Assembly (NCBI RefSeq): GCF_030687495.1
Contig: NZ_CP117435.1
Location: 372,001-436,000 of the forward strand
From: Pseudomonas sp. FP453
GTDB lineage: Bacteria; Pseudomonadota; Gammaproteobacteria; Pseudomonadales; Pseudomonadaceae
Reading direction: 5' to 3'
Length of the DNA stretch: 64,000 bases
Positions 29,101 to 38,097 of this stretch are shown here, one piece after another. Position 1 is the first letter of the stretch. Each line of letters opens with the position of its first letter. The position numbers and the translations under genes are program-made. Below the pieces are notes generated by a model. That model saw nothing but the letters and a program-made list of their open reading frames with translations. It was not told where the DNA came from and searched no databases.

Positions 29101-29190
29101 TGTGGGAGCGGGCTTGCCCGCGATTACGGTGTGTCAGTTAACCAATATGTCGACTGGCACACCGCAATCGCGGGCAAGCCCGCTCCCACA
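29101..29190. repeat. REP-type palindromic pair
   Basis: Both arms are GTGGGAGCGGGCTTGCCCGCG type. A partial extra unit (CCCTGTGGGA, 29083-29092) precedes and another short unit (TTCTCCCACAT) follows, so more than one insertion or partial copy is present. Confidence 0.9.
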
Positions 29191-29267
29191 TAAGTCCACA
29201 TAAGCCTTCTCCCACATTGCGCTTGCGTCGATATACTAGGCCTCGGTTTGCCTAGGGATTATCGACC

Positions 29268-32200
29268 ATGCAATGGATTTTCATGCTGATTGGCCTCGCG
29301 CTCGGCTGGACACTCGACGAGTCGTTCAGTGACGCCGGCATCGGTGCGCTGCTGGGCTTGGGTATTGGCCAGGCGATCCGCCTCACGCAACTGTCGGCCC
29401 AGGCAGACAAGCAGGGAACCCAGCTGGAAACCACGCAAAAGGCGCTGATCGCCCTGGGTGAACGCCTGCGGCAACTGGAAGTGCCCGCGCCGCCAAGCAG
29501 CGCCATCGTCGAACCCCCAATCCCCGAGCCAACCCCCGTGGCCAAGGCGCCCGAACTTGTCTGGGAGCTGCCGGCCGAATTGGCACCCGTCGCCGTGGTT
29601 GCCGAAACGAGCCGGCCACTGCCGGAAGACGCCTGGGCCCCAACGCCACGCCCGGAAAAAGAACCGGCAATCCCCCGTGGCCCCAACCTGATCGAACGCG
29701 CCATCAGCGGTGCGCGTAATTGGTTGTTTGGCGGCAACACCGTATTGCGTGTGGGCGTGGTGCTGTTGTTCCTCGGCCTGGCGTTCTTGCTGCGTTATGC
29801 CACCGAAGGCATGGTGGTGCCGATTGAACTGCGCTACGCCGGTGTCGCCGCCGCTGCCATCGCCCTGTTGGGCCTGGGCTGGTGGCTGCGCCTGCGCAAC
29901 AGCAACTACGGCCTGATGCTGCAAGGCACCGGGATCGCGGTGCTGTACCTCACGGTCTTCGCGGCGATGCGCCTGCATCCGCTGATCGATCCCGGTGCGG
30001 CGCTGGGCTTGCTGGTGGCGGTCACGGTGTTCTCGGCGATCCTGGCGATTACCCAGGACGCCTTGGGCCTGGCCTGTGCCGCCGCGCTCGGCGGTTTCGC
30101 GGCGCCGATCCTCACGTCCACTGGCGCCGGCAACCATGTGGCGTTGTTCAGTTACTTCGCCTTGCTCAACGCCGGCATCCTCGCCATCGCCTGGTTCAAG
30201 GCGTGGCGCCTGCTCAACCTGATCGGCTTTGTCGGCACCTTCGGCATCGGCTTCGCCTGGGGCCTGCGCTCCTACACGCCGGAACTGCTGTGGAGCACCG
30301 AGCCGTTCCTGATCCTGTTTTTCCTGATGTACCTGGCCATCGGCCTGTTGTTTGCCCGGCGCAAGTTGTTGGAGATGGGGGGCGCGCCTGAAGGCCGTGA
30401 TGCGTTGCTGCGCTGGTCGGCTGCCAAGGGCGATTATGTCGACGGCAGCCTGCTGTTCGGCCCACCGCTGGTGGGCTTTGGCTTGCAGTTCGCGCTGGTG
30501 CAGCACCTTGAGTTTGCCGCCGCGTTCAGTGCGCTGGGCCTGGGCATTATCTACATGGGGCTGGCGCGACTGCTCAGTGGTGGCCGCGCGTTGTTGTTGG
30601 CTGAAACCTGTCTGGCACTGGGTGTGATCTTTGCCAGCCTGGCGATTCCCTTGGGCCTCGATGCGCGCTGGACCGCTGCCGCCTGGGCCGTGGAAGGCGC
30701 CGGGATCTTCTGGCTTGGCTTGCGTCAGCAGCGGCCATTGGCGCGGGCCTTCGGCTTGCTGCTGCAAGTGGGCTCGGCGTTGGCGTTCCTCAGCGAGTTA
30801 CGCGTTGGCGAACACACCTTGCTCGACGGTGCACCTTTGGGTGCTTTGCTGCTCGGCGCGGCGCTGCTGTTCAGCTTCGATCAATTGCGCAAGGCACCGA
30901 ACGAACAGGCGGCGGACTGGGAGCGCAAAGGCCTGCCGGTGCTGGCGAGCCTTGGCCTGGGCTTTTTGTACCTGCTGGCGCCGTTGTTGTTGCAGACCCA
31001 AGGCACCGCCATCAGTTGGGCCATCGCCGGTCTGGCGACGCTGTTTGTCGGCCTGCGCATCGGCTCGCGCACCTTCCTCTTCACCGCGTTCGCCGTGCAG
31101 TTGCTGGGCGGCGCGTTGTTCCTCCTGCGCTTGCAAGGCGGTGAAGGCGCGGCGGTGTTCAGTGCGGGCTGGAGTGGCTTGCTCACCGCGTCGCTGATCG
31201 GCCTGGCCTTGATCGGCGGCATGCTGCTGGCGGCGCGCGACGACATGGTGCGCGGCGATGTGCGCTTGCTGCGCGGGCTGTCGGTGGTGCTGCTGGCGGG
31301 CTTGGTGCTGATCAACCTCGCGGTGCTGTTCGTGCTGCCGTGGCAAAGCGCCAGCGGCGTGTGGGCGGCCAGTGGGCTGTTGATCATCTGGCTGAGCCTG
31401 TACCTGCAACAGCGCGTCAGCTTTGTGTTCGGTTTGCTGCTGCAACTGATCGGCGGCGGTTCATTCCTGTTGTCGGTGCCGGAACTGCTGGGGCCGCTGA
31501 CCAGCGAAGGCTTGCGACCCTTTGCCCACAGCGGTTTCTGGACGCCGTTGGTGCTGGGCCTGGCCGCACTGGTCGGCGCCTGGCGCTTGCAGCGTCAACC
31601 CCATGCGCCGGTGTTTAGCGTGCTGAAACTGCAACGCCTGTCCGACCTGCTGCTGGTCTGGGGCGCGGCGTGGTGGGCGTTGGCGTTGATCGGCGAAGTG
31701 CTGCGTTTTGTCCCGCGCGAACTGCAAGGCGCATTGCTGTTGGCAATCGCGGCCGTGAGCGTAGCGATCTGGACGCTGTTGGCCGCCCGCCTGAACTGGG
31801 CGTCGCTGGGCATGCTCTGCACCTTGCTGATGCCGGCGGCGGGCGTGGTGTTGCTGGTGTCGACCCACGCCTATTACCACCCGGCGGCGCAGTTTGGCTG
31901 GCTGGCCTGGCTGGCGGTGTTCGCCGTGCATTTCATCTCGTTGCGGCGCTTGGCTTCCACGGTGCCCGGCAAGGTGCTGAGCGCGGCCCACGTGTTGGGC
32001 TGCTGGATGCTGATCGGCGTGCTTGCGCTGGAACTGCGTTACGGCCTGTTGCTGCTGTCGGATCAGTACAACGCCTGGCGCTGGCTCGGCTGGGCGATTC
32101 TGCCCAGCCTGTACCTGGTGCTGGCCGCTGCGCCGCGCAATTGGCCGTGGCCGGTGGCCGCGTATCCACGGGAATACCGCGTGCTCGCCGCGCTGCCGTT

Positions 32201-32765
32201 GGCGGTGCTGATGCTCGGTTGGTTCTGGTTGGCGAACATGTTCAGCGATGGCACGGCCGAGCCGCTGCCTTATGTGCCGCTGCTCAACGCGCTGGATCTG
32301 GGTTTGCTGTTCGCGTTGCTGGGCATCTACCTGTGGTCGCGCAGTGCCGCGCCGGAGCGTGGGCCGCGCGTGGCGTTGATCGGCCAGGGTGTGGCGGGCA
32401 TCTCGCTGTTTGCGTTCTTTACCGCGTTGGTGATGCGCGCCGCGCATCATTGGGGCGGTGTGCCGTTCCAGTTGGATGCGTTGCTCGAATCGATGCTGGT
32501 GCAGGCCGGCCTGTCGATCGTGTGGACGTTGATCGCCCTGGGCCTGATGATCGGCGGCCACCTGCGCCATCGTCGCGAAGTGTGGCTGATCGGCGCGGCG
32601 CTGATTGCGCTGGTGGTGGCCAAGCTGTTTTTTGTCGAATTGAGCAACCGTGGCGGGCTGGCGCGGATCGTGTCGTTTATCGGCGTGGGCGGCTTGTTGC
32701 TGGTGGTGGGCTACTTTGCGCCGCTGCCGCCCAAGCGTGTGGAAACCGAGGGAGCATCGTCTTGA
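29268..32765 (+). CDS. DUF2339 multi-pass membrane protein
   Basis: The 1165-residue protein has an N-terminal Gly-rich hydrophobic segment (LIGLALGWTL.. GIGALLGLGIGQAI), a predicted short coiled region (SAQADKQGTQLETTQKALIAL), a Pro/Glu-rich linker and then some 25 or more hydrophobic helices up to VSFIGVGGLLLVVGYFAPLP. This layout is that of DUF2339 proteins, large inner membrane proteins of unknown function. The downstream DUF3999 gene overlaps it by one base (TGATG), a pairing I recall as common in Pseudomonas, so the two products probably act together. Confidence 0.9.
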   Translation: MQWIFMLIGLALGWTLDESFSDAGIGALLGLGIGQAIRLTQLSAQADKQGTQLETTQKALIALGERLRQLEVPAPPSSAIVEPPIPEPTPVAKAPELVWELPAELAPVAVVAETSRPLPEDAWAPTPRPEKEPAIPRGPNLIERAISGARNWLFGGNTVLRVGVVLLFLGLAFLLRYATEGMVVPIELRYAGVAAAAIALLGLGWWLRLRNSNYGLMLQGTGIAVLYLTVFAAMRLHPLIDPGAALGLLVAVTVFSAILAITQDALGLACAAALGGFAAPILTSTGAGNHVALFSYFALLNAGILAIAWFKAWRLLNLIGFVGTFGIGFAWGLRSYTPELLWSTEPFLILFFLMYLAIGLLFARRKLLEMGGAPEGRDALLRWSAAKGDYVDGSLLFGPPLVGFGLQFALVQHLEFAAAFSALGLGIIYMGLARLLSGGRALLLAETCLALGVIFASLAIPLGLDARWTAAAWAVEGAGIFWLGLRQQRPLARAFGLLLQVGSALAFLSELRVGEHTLLDGAPLGALLLGAALLFSFDQLRKAPNEQAADWERKGLPVLASLGLGFLYLLAPLLLQTQGTAISWAIAGLATLFVGLRIGSRTFLFTAFAVQLLGGALFLLRLQGGEGAAVFSAGWSGLLTASLIGLALIGGMLLAARDDMVRGDVRLLRGLSVVLLAGLVLINLAVLFVLPWQSASGVWAASGLLIIWLSLYLQQRVSFVFGLLLQLIGGGSFLLSVPELLGPLTSEGLRPFAHSGFWTPLVLGLAALVGAWRLQRQPHAPVFSVLKLQRLSDLLLVWGAAWWALALIGEVLRFVPRELQGALLLAIAAVSVAIWTLLAARLNWASLGMLCTLLMPAAGVVLLVSTHAYYHPAAQFGWLAWLAVFAVHFISLRRLASTVPGKVLSAAHVLGCWMLIGVLALELRYGLLLLSDQYNAWRWLGWAILPSLYLVLAAAPRNWPWPVAAYPREYRVLAALPLAVLMLGWFWLANMFSDGTAEPLPYVPLLNALDLGLLFALLGIYLWSRSAAPERGPRVALIGQGVAGISLFAFFTALVMRAAHHWGGVPFQLDALLESMLVQAGLSIVWTLIALGLMIGGHLRHRREVWLIGAALIALVVAKLFFVELSNRGGLARIVSFIGVGGLLLVVGYFAPLPPKRVETEGASS

Positions 32766-34114
32766 TGGGCAAGTTGAGTCTGAGTGGGTTGGCGTTGTGG
32801 CTGCTGTGTGCGGCGGCCTTCGCCCAGGAAACGCCGGCCGACTTTGCGGTCCAGGTGCCGCTGGCGGTGAGCGGCGCCGGTCCCTGGTATCGCCTGGAGT
32901 TGCCGTTGGCGGTGCAATTGCGCGCGCGGCAGGCGGATCTCAGCGACGTGCGGGTGTTCAACGCTGCCGGGGAACCGCAGGCCTACGCGCTGTCCCGCCA
33001 AGCTTCGCAGCGCAGCGAAAGCCGCAATGTGGCGGACGTGAAGTGGTTCCCGCTGTACGCCGCCGACACCCATGAAGCCTTGCCGGGCGTGGTGATGAAA
33101 TCCACCAGCGAGGGCACATTGCTGGAAATCCGCCCCTCCACGCCGCAGGCGCAGCAGGTGTTGCGCGGCTGGGTGCTGGACGCCAGCGCGATCAAGGCGC
33201 CGTTGCAGCAACTGAGCCTGGACTGGAGCCGCGAGCGTGATGGTTTCCAGCGTTTCAGCATCGAGGCCAGCGATGATTTGCAGCACTGGACGCCTTGGGG
33301 CGACGGGCAAGTGGCGCGCCTGTCGTTTGCCGACGAGCGGGTCGAGCAGCATGACGTGAACCTGCCGGGGCGGGCGGCGCGTTACCTGCGCCTGGTGTGG
33401 CAAGGCCAGGCGGCGCCGCAGTTGACCTCGGCCAAGCTGGTCAGCGCCACCAGCAGCAGCCTGCCAATGCCGCTGGTGTGGTCGCAGCCGTTGGCGGGCA
33501 CGCGGCTCAAGGCGGGGGAATACAGCTGGCAGTTGCCGACCGGGCTGAATATCGAGCGCTTGCGTGTCGAGTTGAACCAACCCAATACCTTGGCGCCGGT
33601 GACCTTGTCCGGGCGGCGCGACAGCCAGCAGGCCTGGCAACCGTTGAGCAACGGTTTGCTCTACCGCCTGACCCAGAACGGCCAGGACGTGGTGCAGGAT
33701 GAGTTGCCGTTGCCGGGTCAGGTCGTGACTGAGCTCAAGTTGCAGGTGGACGAACGCGGCGGCGGCCTGGGCGTCGAGGCACCGGCCCTGCGCTTTGCGG
33801 TGCGCGCCACGCAGTTGGTGTTCCTGGCGCGAGGTGAGCCGCCGTTTACCCTGGCGCTGGGCAACGCGTCGGTGAAGGCGGCGAACCTGCCGTTGACCAC
33901 GCTGATCCCGGACTACAGTGCCGAGCGCTTCAAGGCGCTGGGGCAGGCGAAGGTAGCGGGGGAGGTTGTGGTCAAAACAGTCGCCGTTGCCGCTGCGCCG
34001 CAAGCCGCTGCCGACTGGAAGAAGCTCGGCCTGTGGGCCGTGCTCCTGCTCGGTGTGGCAGCGCTGGGAGGCATGGCCTACAGTTTGTTGCGCAAGCCCC
34101 AGGCCAAACCGTGA
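32765..34114 (+). CDS. DUF3999 family exported protein
   Basis: The 449-residue protein starts at the ATG overlapping the DUF2339 stop (MGKLSLSGLALWLLCAAAFA, signal peptide). The periplasmic part is beta-rich (YRLELPLAVQLRARQADLSD, DWSRERDGFQRFSIEASDDL, LPGRAARYLRLVWQG), reminiscent of F5/8-type discoidin sheets. One C-terminal membrane helix (LGLWAVLLLGVAALGGMAY) ends in a short basic tail. These features match DUF3999. The function is unknown; translational coupling suggests a complex with the DUF2339 protein. Confidence 0.88.
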   Translation: MGKLSLSGLALWLLCAAAFAQETPADFAVQVPLAVSGAGPWYRLELPLAVQLRARQADLSDVRVFNAAGEPQAYALSRQASQRSESRNVADVKWFPLYAADTHEALPGVVMKSTSEGTLLEIRPSTPQAQQVLRGWVLDASAIKAPLQQLSLDWSRERDGFQRFSIEASDDLQHWTPWGDGQVARLSFADERVEQHDVNLPGRAARYLRLVWQGQAAPQLTSAKLVSATSSSLPMPLVWSQPLAGTRLKAGEYSWQLPTGLNIERLRVELNQPNTLAPVTLSGRRDSQQAWQPLSNGLLYRLTQNGQDVVQDELPLPGQVVTELKLQVDERGGGLGVEAPALRFAVRATQLVFLARGEPPFTLALGNASVKAANLPLTTLIPDYSAERFKALGQAKVAGEVVVKTVAVAAAPQAAADWKKLGLWAVLLLGVAALGGMAYSLLRKPQAKP

Positions 34115-34210
34115 ACTCTATTGGCGTTAAATCCTCTGATTAGAGGAAATAAGCCCCGACTCGCGTTAAACTGCGCGGGTTTTCAAGCCCCCCATTCTTC
34201 GGAGCCTTAC

Positions 34211-35221
34211 ATGTCCCGCGTTACCTTGAGTCGCTATTTGATCGAGCAGACCCGCAGCAACAACACGCCTGCCGATCTGCGCTTCCTTATCGAAGTGGTG
34301 GCGCGTGCTTGCAAGGAAATCAGCCACGCCGTCTCCAAAGGCGCCTTGGGTGGTGTCCTGGGCAGCATGGGCACTGAAAACGTGCAGGGTGAAGTGCAGA
34401 AGAAACTCGACGTGATCTCCAACGAGATCCTGCTCGAAGCCAACGAATGGGGCGGTCACCTGGCCGGCATGGCGTCCGAAGAAATGGACAATGCCTACCA
34501 GATCCCGGGCAAATACCCGAAAGGCGCGTACCTGCTGGTGTTCGACCCACTGGACGGTTCGTCCAACATCGACATCAACGCCCCGGTTGGCACCATCTTC
34601 TCGGTACTGCGTTGCCCGAACGAATACCTGAGCCAGAACGAGCCGCTGAACGAAAAGGCCTTCCTGCAGCCAGGCACCCAGCAGGTTGCTGCCGGCTACG
34701 CGATCTACGGCCCACAGACCATGCTGGTGCTGACCCTGGGCGACGGCGTCAAGGGCTTCACCCTGGACCGCGAGATGGGCAGCTTCGTGCTGACCCACGA
34801 AGACATCACCATTCCTGCCGCTACCCAGGAATTCGCGATCAACATGTCCAACCAGCGCCACTGGGAAGAACCCGTAACCCGCTACGTTGGCGAACTGATG
34901 GCTGGCGAAGAAGGCCCGCTGAAGAAAAACTTCAACATGCGCTGGGTGGCCGCGATGGTTGCCGACGTGCACCGCATCCTGACCCGTGGTGGCCTGTTCA
35001 TGTACCCACGCGACAGCCGCGAGCCGTCCAAGCCGGGCAAGCTGCGCCTGATGTACGAAGCCAACCCGATGTCGTTCCTGGTTGAGCAAGCGGGCGGCGC
35101 GTCCACCGACGGCCACCAGCGCATCCTCGACATCCAGCCGGAAGGCCTGCACCAGCGTGTGGCGGTGTTCCTGGGTTCGAAGGAAGAAGTTGAGCGTGTG
35201 ACGGCGTATCACAAGGCCTAA
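34211..35221 (+). CDS. fbp: Fructose-1,6-bisphosphatase, class I
   Basis: Fbp hydrolyses fructose 1,6-bisphosphate in gluconeogenesis. The 336-residue protein begins [16 protein letters not shown] and has the metal-site motif [14 protein letters not shown], the earlier ASEEMD segment and the C-terminal [21 protein letters not shown] block of class I enzymes. The ATG at 34211 is preceded by CGGAGCC. Two hairpins follow the stop. It is not in an operon with the DUF pair, as a 96-base gap with its own leader separates them. Confidence 0.97.
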   Translation: MSRVTLSRYLIEQTRSNNTPADLRFLIEVVARACKEISHAVSKGALGGVLGSMGTENVQGEVQKKLDVISNEILLEANEWGGHLAGMASEEMDNAYQIPGKYPKGAYLLVFDPLDGSSNIDINAPVGTIFSVLRCPNEYLSQNEPLNEKAFLQPGTQQVAAGYAIYGPQTMLVLTLGDGVKGFTLDREMGSFVLTHEDITIPAATQEFAINMSNQRHWEEPVTRYVGELMAGEEGPLKKNFNMRWVAAMVADVHRILTRGGLFMYPRDSREPSKPGKLRLMYEANPMSFLVEQAGGASTDGHQRILDIQPEGLHQRVAVFLGSKEEVERVTAYHKA

Positions 35222-35227
35222 TCTTTT

Positions 35228-35254
35228 TAGTGAGCGGGGTAAGCCCGCTCACTA
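35228..35254. terminator. Hairpin after fbp
   Basis: TAGTGAGCGGG-GTAAG-CCCGCTCACTA is a perfect 11-pair stem starting 6 bases after the fbp stop. It has no following T-run, so efficiency as a terminator is uncertain. Confidence 0.55.
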
Positions 35255-35270
35255 CAGATTTTGCGGTAAC

Positions 35271-35312
35271 CAGAGAAGCCCCAAAGCGTTTCAGCGTTTT
35301 GGGGCTTCTCTG
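35271..35312. terminator. Long hairpin at the end of the small minus-strand gene
   Basis: CAGAGAAGCCCCAAAGCG pairs with CGTTTTGGGGCTTCTCTG with one mismatch in 18. It overlaps the last codons of the gene at 35291-35473. It probably ends transcripts from both sides. Confidence 0.6.
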
Positions 35313-35473
35313 CTTGGGTAACTGTCTGGCGGATGGTTCTGGTCCAACTCTTTGAATACTTCTTCCATATCTTCGTAGTGCCCCAGTTCTATTTCGCGGT
35401 TGCCCGAGGCTAGGAGCGCTAGCAAGGCTTGTGTTTCTTGGGCTGCTTCTGCCGTTTTCCTGTCTTCACTCAT
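35291..35473 (-). CDS. Small Phd-like antitoxin fragment, orphan
   Basis: The 60-residue acidic product contains ETQALLALLASGNREIELGH followed by EDMEEVF, close to the C-terminal segment of Phd/YefM-type antitoxins (ALLKLL-A-GN-Q-E-G-...-EVF) that I recall from Pseudomonas. The DNA-binding N-terminal part is missing and no toxin gene adjoins it: downstream lies fbp in convergent orientation. The stop codon is inside the hairpin at 35271-35312. Its ribosome site is weak. It may be a stand-alone small protein or the remnant of a toxin-antitoxin pair. Confidence 0.55.
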   Translation of the reverse strand: MSEDRKTAEAAQETQALLALLASGNREIELGHYEDMEEVFKELDQNHPPDSYPSREAPKR

Positions 35474-35640
35474 GAGCGTAAACCCCTGTATGGCGAGGAG
35501 AGCGGCTTGATTTTGGCAGTATGTGGAGATCTTCGAGTAGAAAAAATAAATACCCCCCTACATCGGGAACCAGAAACCCCTTTTCCCTTCTAAGCTTCTG
35601 GCAGACCCCCATGCTGCTTCGTCCCTCCAGGAGTTTTTCC

Positions 35641-35895
35641 ATGTCGTTACGCCGTCTCGCCCTGCTGACTTTTTGCGTGCTGTTGGCCGCTTGCAGCAAG
35701 GTCAACCAAGAAAACTACGCAAAGCTGTCGGCTGGCATGGCCAAGGCCGAGGTGGAGTCGCTGTTGGGTAAGCCGACCGATTGTTCCGGCGCACTGGGCA
35801 TGTCCAGCTGCACCTGGGGCGATAAAACCAGCTTTATCAGCGTGCAATATGCCGGTGACAAGGTTCTGATGTTTTCCGGGCAAGGCCTGAAGTAA
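35641..35895 (+). CDS. Small SmpA/OmlA-like lipoprotein
   Basis: The 84-residue precursor has a signal peptide with lipobox LLAACS (Cys18), so it is a lipoprotein. The mature part (YAKLSAGMAKAEVESLLGKP.. CSGALGMSSCTWGD..SVQYAGDKVLMFSGQGL) resembles the SmpA/OmlA/BamE fold, with a conserved L..GM...V..LLG.P start. Two Cys (CSG, SSC) may form a disulfide. The ATG at 35641 follows AGGAGTTTTTCC. The lipocalin gene follows after 30 bases and may be co-transcribed. Confidence 0.8.
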   Translation: MSLRRLALLTFCVLLAACSKVNQENYAKLSAGMAKAEVESLLGKPTDCSGALGMSSCTWGDKTSFISVQYAGDKVLMFSGQGLK

Positions 35896-35925
35896 ACCGG
35901 GGCGCGAGCCTGCGGGAGAAGAAGA

Positions 35926-36495
35926 ATGATGCGTTTTGTTTTATACCTTTGCGCCAGCCTGTTTTTGGCAGGCTGCGCCAGCCATTCTGGCGATGATCTG
36001 CAACCCAAGACCGCGAGCAACGTCAACCTCAAGCGTTACCAGGGCACCTGGTATGAGTTGGCGCGATTGCCGATGTACTTCCAGCGCAACTGCGCGCAGT
36101 CCGAAGCCCGTTACACCCTGTTGCCGGATGGCGACATGTCGGTGTTCAACCGCTGCCTGACGACTGAATGGAAGTGGGAAGAAGCCAAAGGCACGGCCAC
36201 GCCGCAAGTGCCGGGCAAGACCGACAAGCTCTGGGTGGAATTCAACAACTGGTTTACGTCGTTGCTGCCGGGCGTCGCCAAGGGCGATTACTGGGTGCTG
36301 TATGTCAGCGATGACTACAAGACCGCGATTGTGGGCAGCCCGAGCCGGCGCTACATGTGGATCCTGTCGCGTACGCCGACGGTCAATGCGGACACCCGCG
36401 AAGACCTGCTGAGCCGGGCGCGACAGCAGGGGTATGACACCACGCGGTTGATCTGGCGTACGTCGGACAAGCAGATGGCGAAGACTTCGCAGTAA
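35926..36495 (+). CDS. Outer membrane lipocalin (Blc-like)
   Basis: The 189-residue precursor has a lipoprotein signal (LFLAGCAS, Cys17). The lipocalin signature GTWYELARLP is present at about residue 41, and the second conserved block is YWVLYVSDDYKTAIVGSPSR..MWILSRTP, as in E. coli Blc. Lipocalins of this class bind lysophospholipids or other small hydrophobic ligands at the envelope. A GGGAGAAGAAGA ribosome site precedes the ATG. Second gene of a likely two-gene lipoprotein unit. Confidence 0.93.
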   Translation: MMRFVLYLCASLFLAGCASHSGDDLQPKTASNVNLKRYQGTWYELARLPMYFQRNCAQSEARYTLLPDGDMSVFNRCLTTEWKWEEAKGTATPQVPGKTDKLWVEFNNWFTSLLPGVAKGDYWVLYVSDDYKTAIVGSPSRRYMWILSRTPTVNADTREDLLSRARQQGYDTTRLIWRTSDKQMAKTSQ

Positions 36496-36518
36496 CCCTG
36501 AATCAATGCGAATCTAAG

Positions 36519-36621
36519 TGTGGGAGCTGGCTTGCCTGCGATGGCATCACCTCGGTATGCCTGAAACACCGAGGTGCCTGCATCGCAGGCAAGCCAGCTC
36601 CCACACAAGCCAGCTCCCACA
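36519..36621. repeat. REP-type palindromic pair with partial extra arm
   Basis: Both arms are of the GGGAGCTGGCTTGCCTGCGAT flavour with an inner CACCTCGGT/ACCGAGGTG stem. The right arm end (CAAGCCAGCTCCCACA) is repeated once more in tandem at 36605-36621. Confidence 0.9.
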
Positions 36622-36624
36622 GGT

Positions 36625-37989
36625 TTAGCCGAGTAAGTTCTTTAGAACTTGGGTGAATGCGCGATTGCTGTCTTCTTCGCCGGCATGATGCCCATCCCGC
36701 ACCACCCACTTCCCATTCACCAACACATCCCGCACCTGCCGATCCCCACCGGCAAACAACCAGCGATTCAGAATCCCATCCTCGCTAGCCGTCGCCAGGT
36801 ACGGATCATTGCCATCCAGCACAATCCAGTCCGCACGTTTACCCACTTCCAACCGACCAATCGGCTGCCCCAGCGCCTGCGCGCCGCCGTCCAGCGCCGC
36901 ATCAAACAGCGTCCGCCCGACCATCGGTTGATCACTGCGATACAGACGATTGCGCCGCTGGTCCCGCAGGCGCTGCCCGTATTCCAACCAACGCAACTCC
37001 TCGACCACGCTCAACGACACATGGCTGTCGGACCCAATCCCCATGCGCCCGCCCTGTGCGAGGAAATCCACCGCCGGGAAAATCCCATCGCCCAGGTTCG
37101 CCTCGGTGGTCAGGCACAACCCCGCAATCGCCCGGCTCTTGGCCATGCGCGTGACTTCATCCCCGTCGGCGTGGGTGGCATGCACCAGGCACCAGCGCTC
37201 ATCCACTTCAACATTGTCATACAGCCATTGCAGCGGGCGCTTGCCGCTCCAGGCCAGGCAGTCGTCGACTTCCTTTTGCTGTTCGGCGATGTGGATATGC
37301 ACCGGGCAAGCCTTGTCGCTGGCCGCCAGCACTGCGCTGATCTGTTGCGGCGTGACCGCGCGCAGGGAGTGGAAGCACAGGCCCAGCGCTTGCGCCGGTT
37401 GCGCGGCGAGGATCGGCTTGAGGTGCGCTTGCAGGTCCAGGTAGTTTTCCGTGCTGTTGATAAACCGGCGCTGGCCCTCGTTCGGCGCTTGCCCACCAAA
37501 CCCGGAGTGGGTGTAGAGCACCGGCAACAGGGTCAAACCGATCCCGCTGCTGGCCGCTGCCTGGCTGATCTGCCGCGACAGCTCGGTGCGATCGGCATAG
37601 GGCTGGCCGCTGACGTCATGGTGCACGTAGTGAAATTCGGCCACCGAGGTGTAGCCGGCCTTGAGCATCTCGATATACAGCTGACGCGCGATCACCTGCA
37701 ATTGTTCCGGGCTGATCTTGCCGACCATGCGGTACATCAGGTCGCGCCAGGTCCAGAAACTGTCATTCGGGTTGCCCGCCACTTCGGCCAAACCGGCCAT
37801 GGCGCGCTGGAATGCATGGGAATGCAGGTTCGGCATGCCCGCCAACACCGGGCCTCTCAGCCGTTCGGCGCCCTCTGCACTGGCATTGGCCGCAACCTGT
37901 GTCAGCAAGCCGTCGGCGCTGACTTCAAGACGTACATCATTGGCCCATCCATTAGGCAGCAGTGCGCGTTCGGCAAAGAAAGCGGACAT
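36625..37989 (-). CDS. hutF: Formimidoylglutamate deiminase
   Basis: HutF converts N-formimidoyl-L-glutamate to N-formyl-L-glutamate and ammonia, the Pseudomonas branch of histidine breakdown; HutG then finishes it. The 454-residue amidohydrolase has the metal-site motif NLHSHAFQRAMAG, HIHIAEQQKEVDDC, HATHADGDEV and GIGSDSHVSLS. The ATG at 37989 (MSAFFAERALLPNG) is favoured over a TTG two codons earlier. It is divergent from hutC, with a HutC-type operator between, so repression by HutC is expected. Confidence 0.95.
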   Translation of the reverse strand: MSAFFAERALLPNGWANDVRLEVSADGLLTQVAANASAEGAERLRGPVLAGMPNLHSHAFQRAMAGLAEVAGNPNDSFWTWRDLMYRMVGKISPEQLQVIARQLYIEMLKAGYTSVAEFHYVHHDVSGQPYADRTELSRQISQAAASSGIGLTLLPVLYTHSGFGGQAPNEGQRRFINSTENYLDLQAHLKPILAAQPAQALGLCFHSLRAVTPQQISAVLAASDKACPVHIHIAEQQKEVDDCLAWSGKRPLQWLYDNVEVDERWCLVHATHADGDEVTRMAKSRAIAGLCLTTEANLGDGIFPAVDFLAQGGRMGIGSDSHVSLSVVEELRWLEYGQRLRDQRRNRLYRSDQPMVGRTLFDAALDGGAQALGQPIGRLEVGKRADWIVLDGNDPYLATASEDGILNRWLFAGGDRQVRDVLVNGKWVVRDGHHAGEEDSNRAFTQVLKNLLG

Positions 37990-38018
37990 GATCAAGGCAC
38001 CCCGGTCGTGTGTTTATT

Positions 38019-38028
38019 TGTATATACA
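38019..38028. promoter_or_regulatory. HutC-type operator between hutF and hutC
   Basis: TGTATATACA fits the TGTA-N2-TACA palindrome of HutC and is followed by a further half (TATACA, 38029-38034). The same pattern lies at the hutU promoter. It is placed between divergent hutF and hutC. Confidence 0.7.
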
Positions 38029-38097
38029 TATACAGACGTTTGCCTGCTCGGTAAACTCCGGCAATCTATGCATCTTTTTCCCCTGCAAGGATTCCCT

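Noticed and set aside
31670..32764. Plus-strand open frame joined to the front of the DUF3999 gene
   Set aside because: It is out of frame within the DUF2339 gene; the DUF3999 signal peptide starts at 32765, so the upstream part is a shadow.
35466..35705. Small minus-strand frame next to the Phd-like gene, considered as a toxin partner
   Set aside because: No toxin motif, no ribosome site, and it overlaps the lipoprotein start on the other strand.
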